From NCBI GenBank assembly GCA_004555865.1, contig SFJO01000009.1, positions 1-64,000 on the forward strand: DNA of 64,000 nucleotides, given 5' to 3'. The notes beneath the pieces are model-generated. The model was not told the origin of the DNA, made no database searches, and saw only the letters and a program-made list of their open reading frames with translations. This document shows positions 15,236 to 23,510 of this stretch, one piece after another. The position numbers and the translations under genes are program-made. The stretch's first letter is position 1. Each line of letters starts with the position of its first letter. This stretch comes from Oscillospiraceae bacterium. GTDB taxonomy: Bacteria; Bacillota; Clostridia; Oscillospirales; Ruminococcaceae.

Positions 15236-16597
15236 TCACTCTGCGGGCAGCAGCTGATCGCGCTTGCGCAGGAACAGCGTGATGGCGGTGCAGCTGGCCA
15301 GAATGTCGGCAATGGGCTCGGCGGCGTAGATGCCGAACACACTGCCGGTGAGCCGCGGCAGCAGAATTGCCAGCGGAACCAGCAGGATTACCTTGCGCAG
15401 CAGCGCCAGAAACAGGCTGATCTTTGCCTGCCCCATGCCCATAAAGCAGCACTGGCAGGCCATCTGCATTCCAAAGGCCCAGATGCCGGCGAAATAGATC
15501 CGGGCAACCAGGGCGGTCAGGCGGACCAAATCGGCGTCCGGCGTGAACAGCCGCGCCAGCCAGCGGGAGCCGAAGCAGCCCACCAGGCAGGCCAGCACGG
15601 TGAATGTGCAGCACACTTTCAGCAGCAGGCGGGCCGTCTGGCGCACCCGGCGGTAGTTTTTGGCGCCGAAGTTGTAACTGATGATGGGCTGGCTGCCCTG
15701 GCTGATGCCCTGCATGGGCAGCATGAACATCTGCATTACGCTTTGCAGAATGGTGATGGTGCCCACATACAGGTCACCGCCGAAGTGCTGCAGGCCGCTG
15801 TTCAGCGTGATGGACACCAGGCTCTCGGTGCTCTGCATGATAAAGGGGGCAATTCCAAGCCCGGCAATGCGGGCCATCACCTTGCCGCTGGGGCGCAGGT
15901 TGGCCCGGCGGATGTGCAGCCCGGACTTCGGCCCGGTGAGAAAGCGCAGCACCCACGCGGCGCTGACCGCCTGGCTGAAAATGGTGGCGAGGGCCGCGCC
16001 CTTCACCCCAAGCCCCAGCCCGAAGATGAGAAGGGGGTCCAGCACCAGATTCAGCACCGCGCCGATGAGCACGCTGAGCATGGCCACGGTGGACTGCCCC
16101 TGGGCCGAAATGAAGGTATTCAGGCCCAGTGCAAACTGCACGAACACGGTGCCCCACAGATAGATGCCGATGTAATCCAACGCATAGCCGATGGAAGCAT
16201 CTGAGGCGCCGAAGGCGTACAGAAACGGGCGCTTGCCCACCTGAAACAGCACGGTGAGCAGCACACTGAGCACCGCCAGCATGGTGACGCTGCTGCCCAG
16301 GATCTGCTCGGCGCCTTCCCGGTCGCCCTGGCCCAGTTTGATGGAGGCCAGCGGTGCGCCACCCTGCCCAGCAAAGGCGGCGAAGGCGGAAACCAGCATC
16401 AGAATGGGGGAGCACACCCCCACGCCGGTGAGGGCCGTGGCCCCGATGCCGGGAATGTGGCCGATGTAAATGCGGTCCACTATATTATAAAGCATATTGA
16501 TGAACTGGGCGGCCACGGCGGGCAGCGCCAGCTGGAACATGAGCTGGCCGATGGGGGCCGACCCCATGCGCTCCTCTTTGGTCATTGCAGCAGCCAT
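15236..16597 (-). CDS. MATE family efflux transporter
   Basis: This 453-residue, about 12-helix membrane protein belongs to the multidrug and toxin extrusion family, expelling cationic compounds in exchange for Na+ or H+. The N-terminal half begins GQLMFQLALPAVAAQFINML and includes NIVDRIYIGHIPG; the second half repeats the fold (FIMQSTESLVSITLN, SQGSQPIISYNFGAKNYRR). ATG 16597 has AGGAG 9 bases upstream. It begins 2 bases after the stop of the TPR membrane protein, so the two are translationally coupled. Confidence 0.9.
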   Translation of the reverse strand: MAAAMTKEERMGSAPIGQLMFQLALPAVAAQFINMLYNIVDRIYIGHIPGIGATALTGVGVCSPILMLVSAFAAFAGQGGAPLASIKLGQGDREGAEQILGSSVTMLAVLSVLLTVLFQVGKRPFLYAFGASDASIGYALDYIGIYLWGTVFVQFALGLNTFISAQGQSTVAMLSVLIGAVLNLVLDPLLIFGLGLGVKGAALATIFSQAVSAAWVLRFLTGPKSGLHIRRANLRPSGKVMARIAGLGIAPFIMQSTESLVSITLNSGLQHFGGDLYVGTITILQSVMQMFMLPMQGISQGSQPIISYNFGAKNYRRVRQTARLLLKVCCTFTVLACLVGCFGSRWLARLFTPDADLVRLTALVARIYFAGIWAFGMQMACQCCFMGMGQAKISLFLALLRKVILLVPLAILLPRLTGSVFGIYAAEPIADILASCTAITLFLRKRDQLLPAE

Positions 16598-16599
16598 GG

Positions 16600-17400
16600 T
16601 CAAATCTCCTTGGAAGCGGAGGCTTCCAGCCCGGCCAGCAGCTCGGCCGCCCGGCGGCAGGCCCACAGATTGGTGCTGTAGCCGGCGGCCTTCTCCAGAG
16701 CAGCCTTGGCACCGGCCTTGTTGTGGTCGGCCAGCAGCACCTGCCCCAGCATCAGCTGGTTGCTGGCGGCGTAGAAGGGCGGCTGGCCGGAGGCGGCCAC
16801 GGCCTTTACCCAGGCCACGTCGGTGGCCCAGCCTTTGCTGGCGTTCAGGCGGATGCGCAGGCAGCGGGCGCTCTGCACCACATCGCCGCCCAGGGCATTG
16901 TTCTTATCTGCCTTCACCATAGCTTCCAGCCGGGTCAGGCAGTCGGCTGCCTTGTCCAGCTGGTTCATCTGGATGTAGATCAGGCAGCGGTTGCCCAAAA
17001 GCAGGCCGTCGGCCCGCACCTGCTCCTTCACGCTGGGGGCCTTGTCCAGCAGTTCCAGCGCCTTTTCGTACTGGCCCAGATTGGCATAGGCGGTGCTCAG
17101 GTAGGCCAGCATGGTCAGCTGCACGTTGGGCCGCTTGCCGGCCTTTTTCAGCAGCGGCTCATAGACGGAAATGAACCGCTCGGGGTCCATGTCCCGCAGC
17201 AGGATGTTTAGCTGCTTCTGGTGCATTCCGGTGGCGCTGAGCATGGTGCCGGCGAAGGTGATGAGGGTGGCCACCGCGAGGATGGCCACGGTGATTCCCA
17301 GATTCAGCCCCAGGGTGGTGTGCAGCATACTGCCCAGGACAAGCACAGCGGCCTCGCACAGAAGCCCCACCACAACAACAAACGGATACAAAACGATCAT
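16600..17400 (-). CDS. membrane protein with TPR-like repeats
   Basis: This 266-residue protein has two N-terminal hydrophobic helices (about residues 3-20 and 30-50), then an all-helical region. TPR signatures include LAYLSTAYANLGQYEKALELLDKAP and CLIYIQMNQLDKAADCLTRLE. It should sit in the membrane with a cytoplasmic scaffold domain. GGAGGG precedes ATG 17400. It is the first gene of an operon with the MATE transporter, behind a promoter and a near-palindromic site. Function is unknown. Confidence 0.78.
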   Translation of the reverse strand: MIVLYPFVVVVGLLCEAAVLVLGSMLHTTLGLNLGITVAILAVATLITFAGTMLSATGMHQKQLNILLRDMDPERFISVYEPLLKKAGKRPNVQLTMLAYLSTAYANLGQYEKALELLDKAPSVKEQVRADGLLLGNRCLIYIQMNQLDKAADCLTRLEAMVKADKNNALGGDVVQSARCLRIRLNASKGWATDVAWVKAVAASGQPPFYAASNQLMLGQVLLADHNKAGAKAALEKAAGYSTNLWACRRAAELLAGLEASASKEI

Positions 17401-17431
17401 GGTACTACCCTCCGGCCCGGCTGCGGCGGGC

Positions 17432-17453
17432 CTATTTACAACGTTATAAATAG
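17432..17453. promoter_or_regulatory. 22-bp near-palindrome, operator candidate
   Basis: CTATTTACAACGTTATAAATAG is symmetric except for one base pair, with a central ACGT. It lies about 10 bases downstream of the promoter for the TPR/MATE operon and looks like a repressor site, LacI-family-like in its central CG. Confidence 0.6.
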
Positions 17454-17463
17454 AACAAACACT

Positions 17464-17492
17464 ATCATAGCGCAAAACCGGGCAGGGCGCAA
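17464..17492 (-). promoter_or_regulatory. promoter for the TPR/MATE operon
   Basis: On the minus strand TTGCGC (17492-17487) and TATGAT (17469-17464) are 17 bases apart. Confidence 0.7.
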
Positions 17493-17598
17493 GAACCACC
17501 GTCCCACGGACGCCACATTGGTGGGCAATTGTGCAAAACGGAATGTGAAATTACACAAAAATTAAAACGAGTGTATCGAAATTTTGGGGTGAATGCTG

Positions 17599-17604
17599 TA
17601 TAAT
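17599..17604 (+). promoter_or_regulatory. -10 element for the beta-CASP hydrolase gene
   Basis: A perfect TATAAT lies about 100 bases before the GTG start. No convincing -35 is found 16-18 bases upstream, so an activator or extended contacts may be needed. Confidence 0.5.
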
Positions 17605-17703
17605 AAAGAAAACAAAACCGTACCCCGAAGGCCCGGGCGGCTGCCCGGCAGAGGGCGCGGGGCCTGCCGACCAATCGGCAAGCCGGAAAAGGAGGCTTTC
17701 TCT

Positions 17704-19314
17704 GTGAAACTGACCTTTTTGGGCGCTGCCCATGAAGTAACCGGTAGCTGCACGCTGCTGACGGCCAACGGGCGCAATTATCTGATTGATTGCGGCATGG
17801 AGCAGGGCCGCGACATTTATGAGAATCAGCCCCTGCCCATGGCACCCGGAGAGCTGGACGGCATTCTGCTGACCCATGCGCACATCGACCATTCCGGGCG
17901 CATTCCGCTGATGGTCAAACAGGGGTATGGCGGCCCGATTTATGCCACCAACATCACCGCCCGCCTGTGCGACATCATGCTGCGGGACTCGGGCCACATT
18001 CAGGAGTTTGAAGCCGAGTGGCGCAACCGCAAGGCGCAGCGCAGCGGCGCGGCCATGTATGAGCCGCTGTACACGGTGCAGGATGCCATCAATGCCATGG
18101 GGCAGTTCCAGGGCTGCAACTACGGCGAGGTGGTGCAGATCGGCCCCGGCCTGAAAGCGCGCTTTACCGACGTGGGCCATCTGCTTGGCTCGGCCAGCAT
18201 TGAGCTGTGGGTGGAAGAGGACGGCAAGACCACGAAGCTGGTCTTTTCCGGCGACATCGGCAACCTGAACCAGCCCCTGCTGAAGGACCCGATCTATTTG
18301 AAGGAAGCAGACTTCGTGGTGATGGAGTCCACCTACGGCGACCGGCTGCACGGCGAAAAGCCGGATTATGTGGCGGAGCTGACCGAAATTCTACAGGAAA
18401 CCTTTGACAAGGGCGGCAACCTTGTCATTCCCTCGTTTGCGGTGGGCCGCACCCAGGAGATGCTGTATTTTCTGCGGCAGATCAAGGCAGAGGGTCGCCT
18501 GAAGGGCCACAACGGCTTCAAGGTCTATGTGGACAGCCCGCTGGCCGTGGAGGCCACCAGCATTTTTGACGCGAGCAGTGAGGAATGCTTTGACAAAGAG
18601 GCCATGGCTCTGGTGCAGCAGGGCATCAACCCCATTCGTTTCCCGGGGCTGGTGACCACCACCACCAGCGACGAATCCCGTGCCATCAACTTTAACAATG
18701 AGCCGAAGGTCATCCTCTCGGCCAGCGGCATGTGCGATGCGGGCCGCATTCGCCACCACCTGAAGCACAACCTGTGGCGGCCGGAGTGCACGGTGCTGTT
18801 TGTGGGGTACCAATCCGGCGGTACGCTGGGCCGTGCCCTGGTGGAAGGGGCCAAGGAAGTCAAGCTGTTCGGCGAGCCGATCGAGGTGCGGGCTTCCATC
18901 CGGGTGCTCAGCGGCATCAGCGGCCACGCCGACCAGGCCGGGCTGGAAACCTGGGTGAACAGCTTTGAACCAAAGCCCAAAAAGGTGTTCGTGATCCACG
19001 GCGAAGACAGCGTGACCGAGATCTTCTCGGCCCGGCTTCAGGGGCTGTATGGGCTGGACGCCCAGGCCCCCTACAACGGCGCCATTTATGACCTGGCCGA
19101 GGGCCGCTGGCTGTACGAGGGCAACAAGGTGCGCCTGCAGCCTGCCGCCGCGCAGGGCGGCCAGGCCCGCAAGGTCAGTGGTGCCTACCAGCGCCTGCAG
19201 GCAGCCTGCCAGCGTTTGGCGGCCGTCATTGCCGACAACGAGGGCGGGGCCAACAAGGACCTGGCCCGATTTGCCGACCAGATCATCGCCCTGTGCGACA
19301 AGTGGGACCGCTGA
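17704..19314 (+). CDS. metallo-beta-lactamase/beta-CASP RNA-processing hydrolase
   Basis: This 536-residue enzyme belongs to the beta-CASP nucleases (YSH1/CPSF-type) and probably processes RNA in the cytoplasm. Metal-binding motif HAHIDHSGR lies near residue 58. Later motifs are DVGHLLGSA, VFSGDIGN, the beta-CASP PSFAVGRTQEMLYFL, ASGMCDAGRIRHHL, and the final ISGHADQ His. The open frame starts at 17593, but GTG 17704 gives VKLTFLGAAHEVTGS, the usual N-terminus, with GGAGG 8 bases before. A helical C-terminal extension of about 80 residues may bind RNA or partners. It is a single gene followed by an MFS transporter. Confidence 0.88.
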   Translation: MKLTFLGAAHEVTGSCTLLTANGRNYLIDCGMEQGRDIYENQPLPMAPGELDGILLTHAHIDHSGRIPLMVKQGYGGPIYATNITARLCDIMLRDSGHIQEFEAEWRNRKAQRSGAAMYEPLYTVQDAINAMGQFQGCNYGEVVQIGPGLKARFTDVGHLLGSASIELWVEEDGKTTKLVFSGDIGNLNQPLLKDPIYLKEADFVVMESTYGDRLHGEKPDYVAELTEILQETFDKGGNLVIPSFAVGRTQEMLYFLRQIKAEGRLKGHNGFKVYVDSPLAVEATSIFDASSEECFDKEAMALVQQGINPIRFPGLVTTTTSDESRAINFNNEPKVILSASGMCDAGRIRHHLKHNLWRPECTVLFVGYQSGGTLGRALVEGAKEVKLFGEPIEVRASIRVLSGISGHADQAGLETWVNSFEPKPKKVFVIHGEDSVTEIFSARLQGLYGLDAQAPYNGAIYDLAEGRWLYEGNKVRLQPAAAQGGQARKVSGAYQRLQAACQRLAAVIADNEGGANKDLARFADQIIALCDKWDR

Positions 19315-19522
19315 GCGGGGCCGCAGCTTGAACGGCGGGTGCGTACCTGTGCGGTTGAGGGCTGCATAAGCGCACACACCGGCGAGTAAAATCAGAATCG
19401 GATGCCCGGTTTCGGGCAGAATGGCGGGACGCTTTTGGATGTGCGGGCAGCAGGCCCGGCGGCAGAAAAGTGCCCCGCCTTTGTTTCGGCGGCGAACCCT
19501 GAAAAACGAGGAGGAGAAACCA

Positions 19523-20737
19523 GTGAGAACCGCATTTCCGTATCGCTGGGTGATCTGTGCCTGCGGGCTGGTCACGATTTTCATTTCCATCGGGCTGGTA
19601 AGCAACGTGTTTTCCATCTATCTACCCTACATCGTGCAGCAAAACGGCTTTACCAACACCCAAACGGGCCTGCTTACCACCATGCGCACGGTGGCCGCCC
19701 TGCTTTCGATGCTGGGGGCGGACGGCTACTACCGGCGGTTTGGTCTGCGGCGGGGGCTGACGCTGCCCTTTTTGGCCACCGTGGCGGCCTATCTGCTGTA
19801 CGGCAGCACCCGCACCCCGGCGTTTTACTACGGGGCGGCGGTGCTCACCGGCCTTGGGTATGGCCTTGGGGGCATTTTTCCGGTGGCGTTGCTCATCTGG
19901 GCGTGGTTCCCGAAGAAAGCCGCCACGGCCATGAGCATTGCTGCCACTGGCAGCGGCATTGCGTCCCTCCTAGGGCCGATGACCGTGACCCGCTGGGTAA
20001 ACGCCTACGGGCTTTCGGGCAGCTTTTTCCGGGAGGCATGGCTGATCCTGGCGCTGGCCGGGATGGTTCTGCTGCTTGTGCGGGACGGCCCGCCGCCATT
20101 GGCACCGCAAGCGCCAAAAGAGCAGACACCGGCGCAGTCTGCACCGGGCGGCGGGGCAGGCGGGCTGCCCCGACCGGCACAGGCCGTGATGGTGGGGGTG
20201 TGTGCCCTGATCGGCACGTTGGGAATTACGGCATTTTCCTCGCTGCCGCTGCTGTACACCACCGCCGGAATGCCCATGGAAACAGCGGCCGCCTGCCTAT
20301 CGCCGCTGGGGCTTTTCCTGATGGGAGGGCAGCTGCTGTACGGCCGGCTGGCCGACCACGCCGGGCACCGGGCCGCGGCCCTGAACGCCAGTGCGGCAAT
20401 GGCTGCGGGGCTGGCCCTGTGCTGCCTGGCAAACCGGGCGGGGCCGGGGCTGATGCTGGCGGCCTTGGTGCTGCTGGGCGGGGGTATGGCGCTTTCTACG
20501 GTGGCCTTTTCGGTGTTCGCGGCGGATTTCAGCGCCCCGGGGCAGTACGCCGCGGTGCTCAAGCGTTACCAGGCCGCCTACTCGGTGGGCGGGTTGCTTT
20601 CCGGCGTGGTTCCAGGCATGCTGGCGGATGCCACCGGCAGCTATGTGCCGGTGTTTGCCGGGTTCCTGCTGCTTTCCGGTGTGATCGGCGCGTGCCTTGC
20701 GGGGGTGTACCGGCGGTACGGCGGGCCAGCCGCCTGA
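19523..20737 (+). CDS. MFS transporter
   Basis: This 404-residue protein has twelve hydrophobic segments typical of the major facilitator superfamily. It lacks the textbook loop-2 motif but has a comparable GADGYYRRFGLRRGLTL segment between helices 2 and 3. GGIFPVALLIWAWFPKKAAT resembles oxalate/formate antiporter-type MFS proteins. GTG 19523 is chosen because GAGGAGG is close upstream and the protein then begins at the first helix; the longer frame adds only a basic, unstructured leader. Substrate is unknown. Confidence 0.83.
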   Translation: MRTAFPYRWVICACGLVTIFISIGLVSNVFSIYLPYIVQQNGFTNTQTGLLTTMRTVAALLSMLGADGYYRRFGLRRGLTLPFLATVAAYLLYGSTRTPAFYYGAAVLTGLGYGLGGIFPVALLIWAWFPKKAATAMSIAATGSGIASLLGPMTVTRWVNAYGLSGSFFREAWLILALAGMVLLLVRDGPPPLAPQAPKEQTPAQSAPGGGAGGLPRPAQAVMVGVCALIGTLGITAFSSLPLLYTTAGMPMETAAACLSPLGLFLMGGQLLYGRLADHAGHRAAALNASAAMAAGLALCCLANRAGPGLMLAALVLLGGGMALSTVAFSVFAADFSAPGQYAAVLKRYQAAYSVGGLLSGVVPGMLADATGSYVPVFAGFLLLSGVIGACLAGVYRRYGGPAA

Positions 20738-20800
20738 ACCGAGAGACCGAAAAATGGCGCGTTTTCAAAAATTGAGGTACCAATTCCATTCGGAATATGG

Positions 20801-20806
20801 TATAGT
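20801..20806 (+). promoter_or_regulatory. -10-like element of a short transcript before recQ
   Basis: TATAGT lies upstream of a short open frame and two hairpins. TTGAGG at 20772-20777 is too far (23 bases) to be a standard -35. Confidence 0.35.
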
Positions 20807-20883
20807 AACGTTGTCGCTTCGGCGGCAGGCGCTGCACACAACGGCAGGCGGTTGGCCACACTTCCCGGAAGGGGATGAGGCAG

Positions 20884-20973
20884 ATGCGATTTACAGGAAC
20901 GTTCCATATCGGCCGCAAGACCGTGACGCGAAGTTCCGTGGTAAAAAGCAAGAACCGCCACCCTGGCCGGTGA
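20884..20973 (+). CDS. possible 29-residue basic peptide
   Basis: A short frame codes for MRFTGTFHIGRKTV followed by 15 further, mostly basic residues, ending in HPGR. A purine-rich ribosome-like site (GGAAGGGGATGAGG, about 20868-20881) precedes it. Its stop codon falls inside the hairpin at 20950-20981. A -10-like element lies 80 bases upstream and a T-tailed terminator 25 bases downstream, so it could be a real mini-gene, a leader peptide, or coding-like sequence within a small RNA. I do not recognise it. Confidence 0.35.
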   Translation: MRFTGTFHIGRKTVTRSSVVKSKNRHPGR

Positions 20974-20981
20974 CGGTTCTT
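20950..20981 (+). other. 13-bp hairpin overlapping the end of the short frame
   Basis: AAGAACCGCCACC (20950-20962) pairs with GGTGACGGTTCTT (20969-20981) with one mismatch and a six-base loop. Only AATTG follows, so alone it is a weak terminator. Confidence 0.55.
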
Positions 20982-20996
20982 AATTGACCCAAACCC

Positions 20997-21030
20997 AAAA
21001 GGGCGAACCGCTTGTCGCAGCGCCTTTTTT
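20997..21030 (+). terminator. probable terminator after the short transcript
   Basis: AAAAGGGCG and CGCCTTTTTT pair with one bulge across a 15-base loop, ending in six T. Confidence 0.6.
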
Positions 21031-21130
21031 ATCCTCAACTATAATTGCCTTTGGCGGAACCGTCAAGAGCGGTTAAGTTCTGACCCGCAATTTGCCCGCA
21101 ACAGATTTTATCCCCATTGCACCCGATTGC

Positions 21131-21192
21131 ATGAAACAGCATCGTGCTTGAACAACAAGCGGAATTGTATGCGATGCTTCATTTGATTTTTT
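21131..21192 (+). ncRNA. structured leader/terminator-like element upstream of recQ
   Basis: ATGAA-ACA-GCATCG (21131-21144) pairs with CGATGC-TTCAT (21172-21182). A second hairpin, GCTTG-AACAA-CAAGC, is nested in the loop. TTTGATTTTTTG follows directly. The design resembles a terminator or attenuator at the end of a short RNA, about 70 bases before recQ. It matches no riboswitch that I know. Confidence 0.45.
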
Positions 21193-21260
21193 GAACTGCC
21201 CATACCTCGCCCGGCGAACGAAGCCGTCGGCTCAGCCCGCAAGAAACAGGAGAAACCGCC

Positions 21261-22823
21261 TTGGAAGACACACAGCGAATATACACCACACTCAAACAGG
21301 TTTTTGGCTACGATGAATTCCGTCCCGGCCAGGAGGAGCTGGTCACAGCTTTGCTGGACGGGCGAGACGCGCTGGGGGTTATGCCCACCGGTGCGGGAAA
21401 AAGCCTGTGCTTTCAGCTGCCGGCCCTGCTGATGGAGGGGGCCACGGTGGTGGTGTCGCCGCTGGTTTCACTGATGAACGACCAGGTCACCTCGCTGGTG
21501 GCCATGGGGGTGCGCGCGGCCTACTTCAACCAGTCCCTCACACCGGGGCAGTACCAGAAGGCGTTGGGGCTGGCCATGCAGGGGCGGTATAAGATCATTT
21601 ATGTGGCCCCGGAGCGGCTGGCCACCCCGCGTTTTGCCGCCCTTGCCCAGGTGCTGCCCATCAGCATGGTGGTGGTGGACGAAGCCCACTGCGTCAGCCA
21701 ATGGGGCATGAATTTCCGGCCGGATTATCTGGCGGTGGCTGATTTTGTGGCCAGCCTGCCGGCCCGGCCCGTGGTGGCGGCGTTTACCGCCACGGCCACC
21801 GGCCGGGTGCGGGCGGACATTGAGGAGCTGCTGCACCTTCAAAACCCCGCGCAGGTGACCACCGGTTTTGACCGGCCAAACCTCTACTACGGCGTTATGC
21901 GGCCCCGCAGCAAGGATTCGGCGCTGCTGGAGCTGCTGGAGCACCACGCGGAGGACAGCTGCATTGTATACTGCGCCACCCGCAAGGAGACTGAGCGGGT
22001 GGCCGGAATGCTGACGGACCGGGGGATTGAGGCCCGGTGTTACCATGCAGGCATGGAACAGGAGGCGCGCCGGGCCAGCCAGGAGGACTTTGTGTTTGAC
22101 CGGGCCAGGGTCATGGTGGCCACCAACGCCTTCGGCATGGGCATTGATAAGTCCAACGTGCGGCTGGTGGTGCATTACAATATGCCCAAGGATCTGGAGA
22201 GCTATTACCAGGAGGCGGGCCGCGCCGGGCGGGATGGCGAGGAAGCCGACTGTGTTCTGCTGTATGCCCCCAAGGACGTGAAGCTGAACCAGTTTTTGAT
22301 TGAGCACTCGGACCCAGCCCCCGGAATCACCGAAGAGCAGGCGGCCCAGCTGCAGGCCAACGACCAGGAGCGGCTGCGCCAGATGACCTTTTACAGCACG
22401 GGAAAAACCTGCCTGCGGGCGCGCATTCGGCGGTACTTCGGCGAATATGCCCCCAAGGAGTGCGGCTTTTGCTCGGTGTGTGCCCCCCGGCCCTGGCTGG
22501 AGGACCATACGGACGGCTTTGAGTGGGACACCCAGCCGGAACTGTCCCGCCGCCCGCGCCGCACGGTGCCCATTCAGGAGGAAGGGCTGCCCTACCCGGA
22601 AGAGCTGTACCGCCGCCTGAAGGAGCTGCGCACCGCCCTTGCCCGGCGGCAGGGGGTGCCTGCCTACGTGGTGTTTACCGACGCCACCCTGCGGGCCATG
22701 TGCCGGCGGCAGCCCACCGACCTGGCCGGGATGGGGGAGGTGCCCGGCGTGGGCGAGCGGAAGCTGCGCCAGTACGGGCCGGATTTTCTCACGGAGATTC
22801 ATGCGTGGCAGCAGGAGCATTAA
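21261..22823 (+). CDS. recQ: RecQ family ATP-dependent DNA helicase, short form
   Basis: This 3'-5' helicase unwinds forked and recombination DNA. TTG start at 21261 follows AGGAG; no better ATG is close. Residues 12-25 hold the Q-motif region (VFGYDEFRPGQEE), 41-48 Walker A MPTGAGKS, 140-143 DEAH, then RAGRDG motif VI. A zinc-binding set follows (CLRARIRRYFGEYAPKECGF and the next Cys residues), and an HRDC domain ends the protein (about 450-520). At 520 residues it is shorter than E. coli RecQ. The winged-helix part of the RQC region, expected between zinc site and HRDC, is replaced by a short charged linker. It is followed by a DUF5662 gene 28 bases later. Confidence 0.9.
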   Translation: MEDTQRIYTTLKQVFGYDEFRPGQEELVTALLDGRDALGVMPTGAGKSLCFQLPALLMEGATVVVSPLVSLMNDQVTSLVAMGVRAAYFNQSLTPGQYQKALGLAMQGRYKIIYVAPERLATPRFAALAQVLPISMVVVDEAHCVSQWGMNFRPDYLAVADFVASLPARPVVAAFTATATGRVRADIEELLHLQNPAQVTTGFDRPNLYYGVMRPRSKDSALLELLEHHAEDSCIVYCATRKETERVAGMLTDRGIEARCYHAGMEQEARRASQEDFVFDRARVMVATNAFGMGIDKSNVRLVVHYNMPKDLESYYQEAGRAGRDGEEADCVLLYAPKDVKLNQFLIEHSDPAPGITEEQAAQLQANDQERLRQMTFYSTGKTCLRARIRRYFGEYAPKECGFCSVCAPRPWLEDHTDGFEWDTQPELSRRPRRTVPIQEEGLPYPEELYRRLKELRTALARRQGVPAYVVFTDATLRAMCRRQPTDLAGMGEVPGVGERKLRQYGPDFLTEIHAWQQEH

Positions 22824-22851
22824 CCGGCGTTGAGACGGAAGGAGAGGGCAC

Positions 22852-23385
22852 ATGCATCCCATCAAGCACTTTAAAACCATCACCCACCACAAAATTCTGG
22901 TGGCGAAGTACTGCTTCCGTATCGGGCTGTACCGCCAGGGGCTGACCCACGACCTTTCCAAGTATTCGCCCACGGAATTCTGGGCCGGGGCGAAGTATTA
23001 TCAGGGGGACCGCAGCCCCAACGAAGCCGAGCGGGCGGACAAAGGATACAGCGCCGCCTGGCTGCACCACAAGGGGCGCAATCGGCACCATCTGGAATAC
23101 TGGGTGGACTACACCGGAAACAACGACTGCCCGATGGACGGCGTGCGTATGCCGGAAAAGTATGTGGCCGAGATGATCTGCGACCGCATTGCGGCCTCCC
23201 GCACCTACCGAGGGGCGGCCTATCGGGATGAGGACCCCTGGAAGTATTACGAGGGCAGCCGCAAGCATTACCTGCTGCATCCGGAGACCCGCGCCCTGCT
23301 GGAAAAGCTGCTGCTGATGCTGCGGGATGATGGCGAGGACGTCACGCTGGAGTACATCCGCACCCAGGTGCTGGGCAGGCGGTGA
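22852..23385 (+). CDS. DUF5662 family protein
   Basis: A 177-residue soluble protein rich in His, Tyr and Trp. The run LTHDLSKYSPTEFW (about residues 31-44), WLHHKGRNRHHLEYWVDY (about 69-86) and the later Glu/Asp residues look like an HD-like metal site, and the family is listed as DUF5662. It is 28 bases after recQ and probably co-transcribed. No function is established. Confidence 0.75.
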   Translation: MHPIKHFKTITHHKILVAKYCFRIGLYRQGLTHDLSKYSPTEFWAGAKYYQGDRSPNEAERADKGYSAAWLHHKGRNRHHLEYWVDYTGNNDCPMDGVRMPEKYVAEMICDRIAASRTYRGAAYRDEDPWKYYEGSRKHYLLHPETRALLEKLLLMLRDDGEDVTLEYIRTQVLGRR

Positions 23386-23398
23386 GAGAGCGGCCCGG

Positions 23399-23428
23399 TT
23401 GTACAAAGCCGAACCAGTGTGCTATAAT
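23399..23428 (+). promoter_or_regulatory. promoter for the XpaC-like gene
   Basis: TTGTAC (23399-23404) and TATAAT (23423-23428) are separated by 18 bases. Confidence 0.75.
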
Positions 23429-23510
23429 AACCACTGTATCATAAAATACGCGGATTTTTATAAAGCAGGGGCGGCGTGCAAAGCGCTCCTCTCTGCACAG
23501 GAGGAGCAAC

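Noticed and set aside
14988..15257. 89-codon frame in the gap before the MATE gene
   Set aside because: No ribosome site, and it runs through the strong terminator at 15163-15204.
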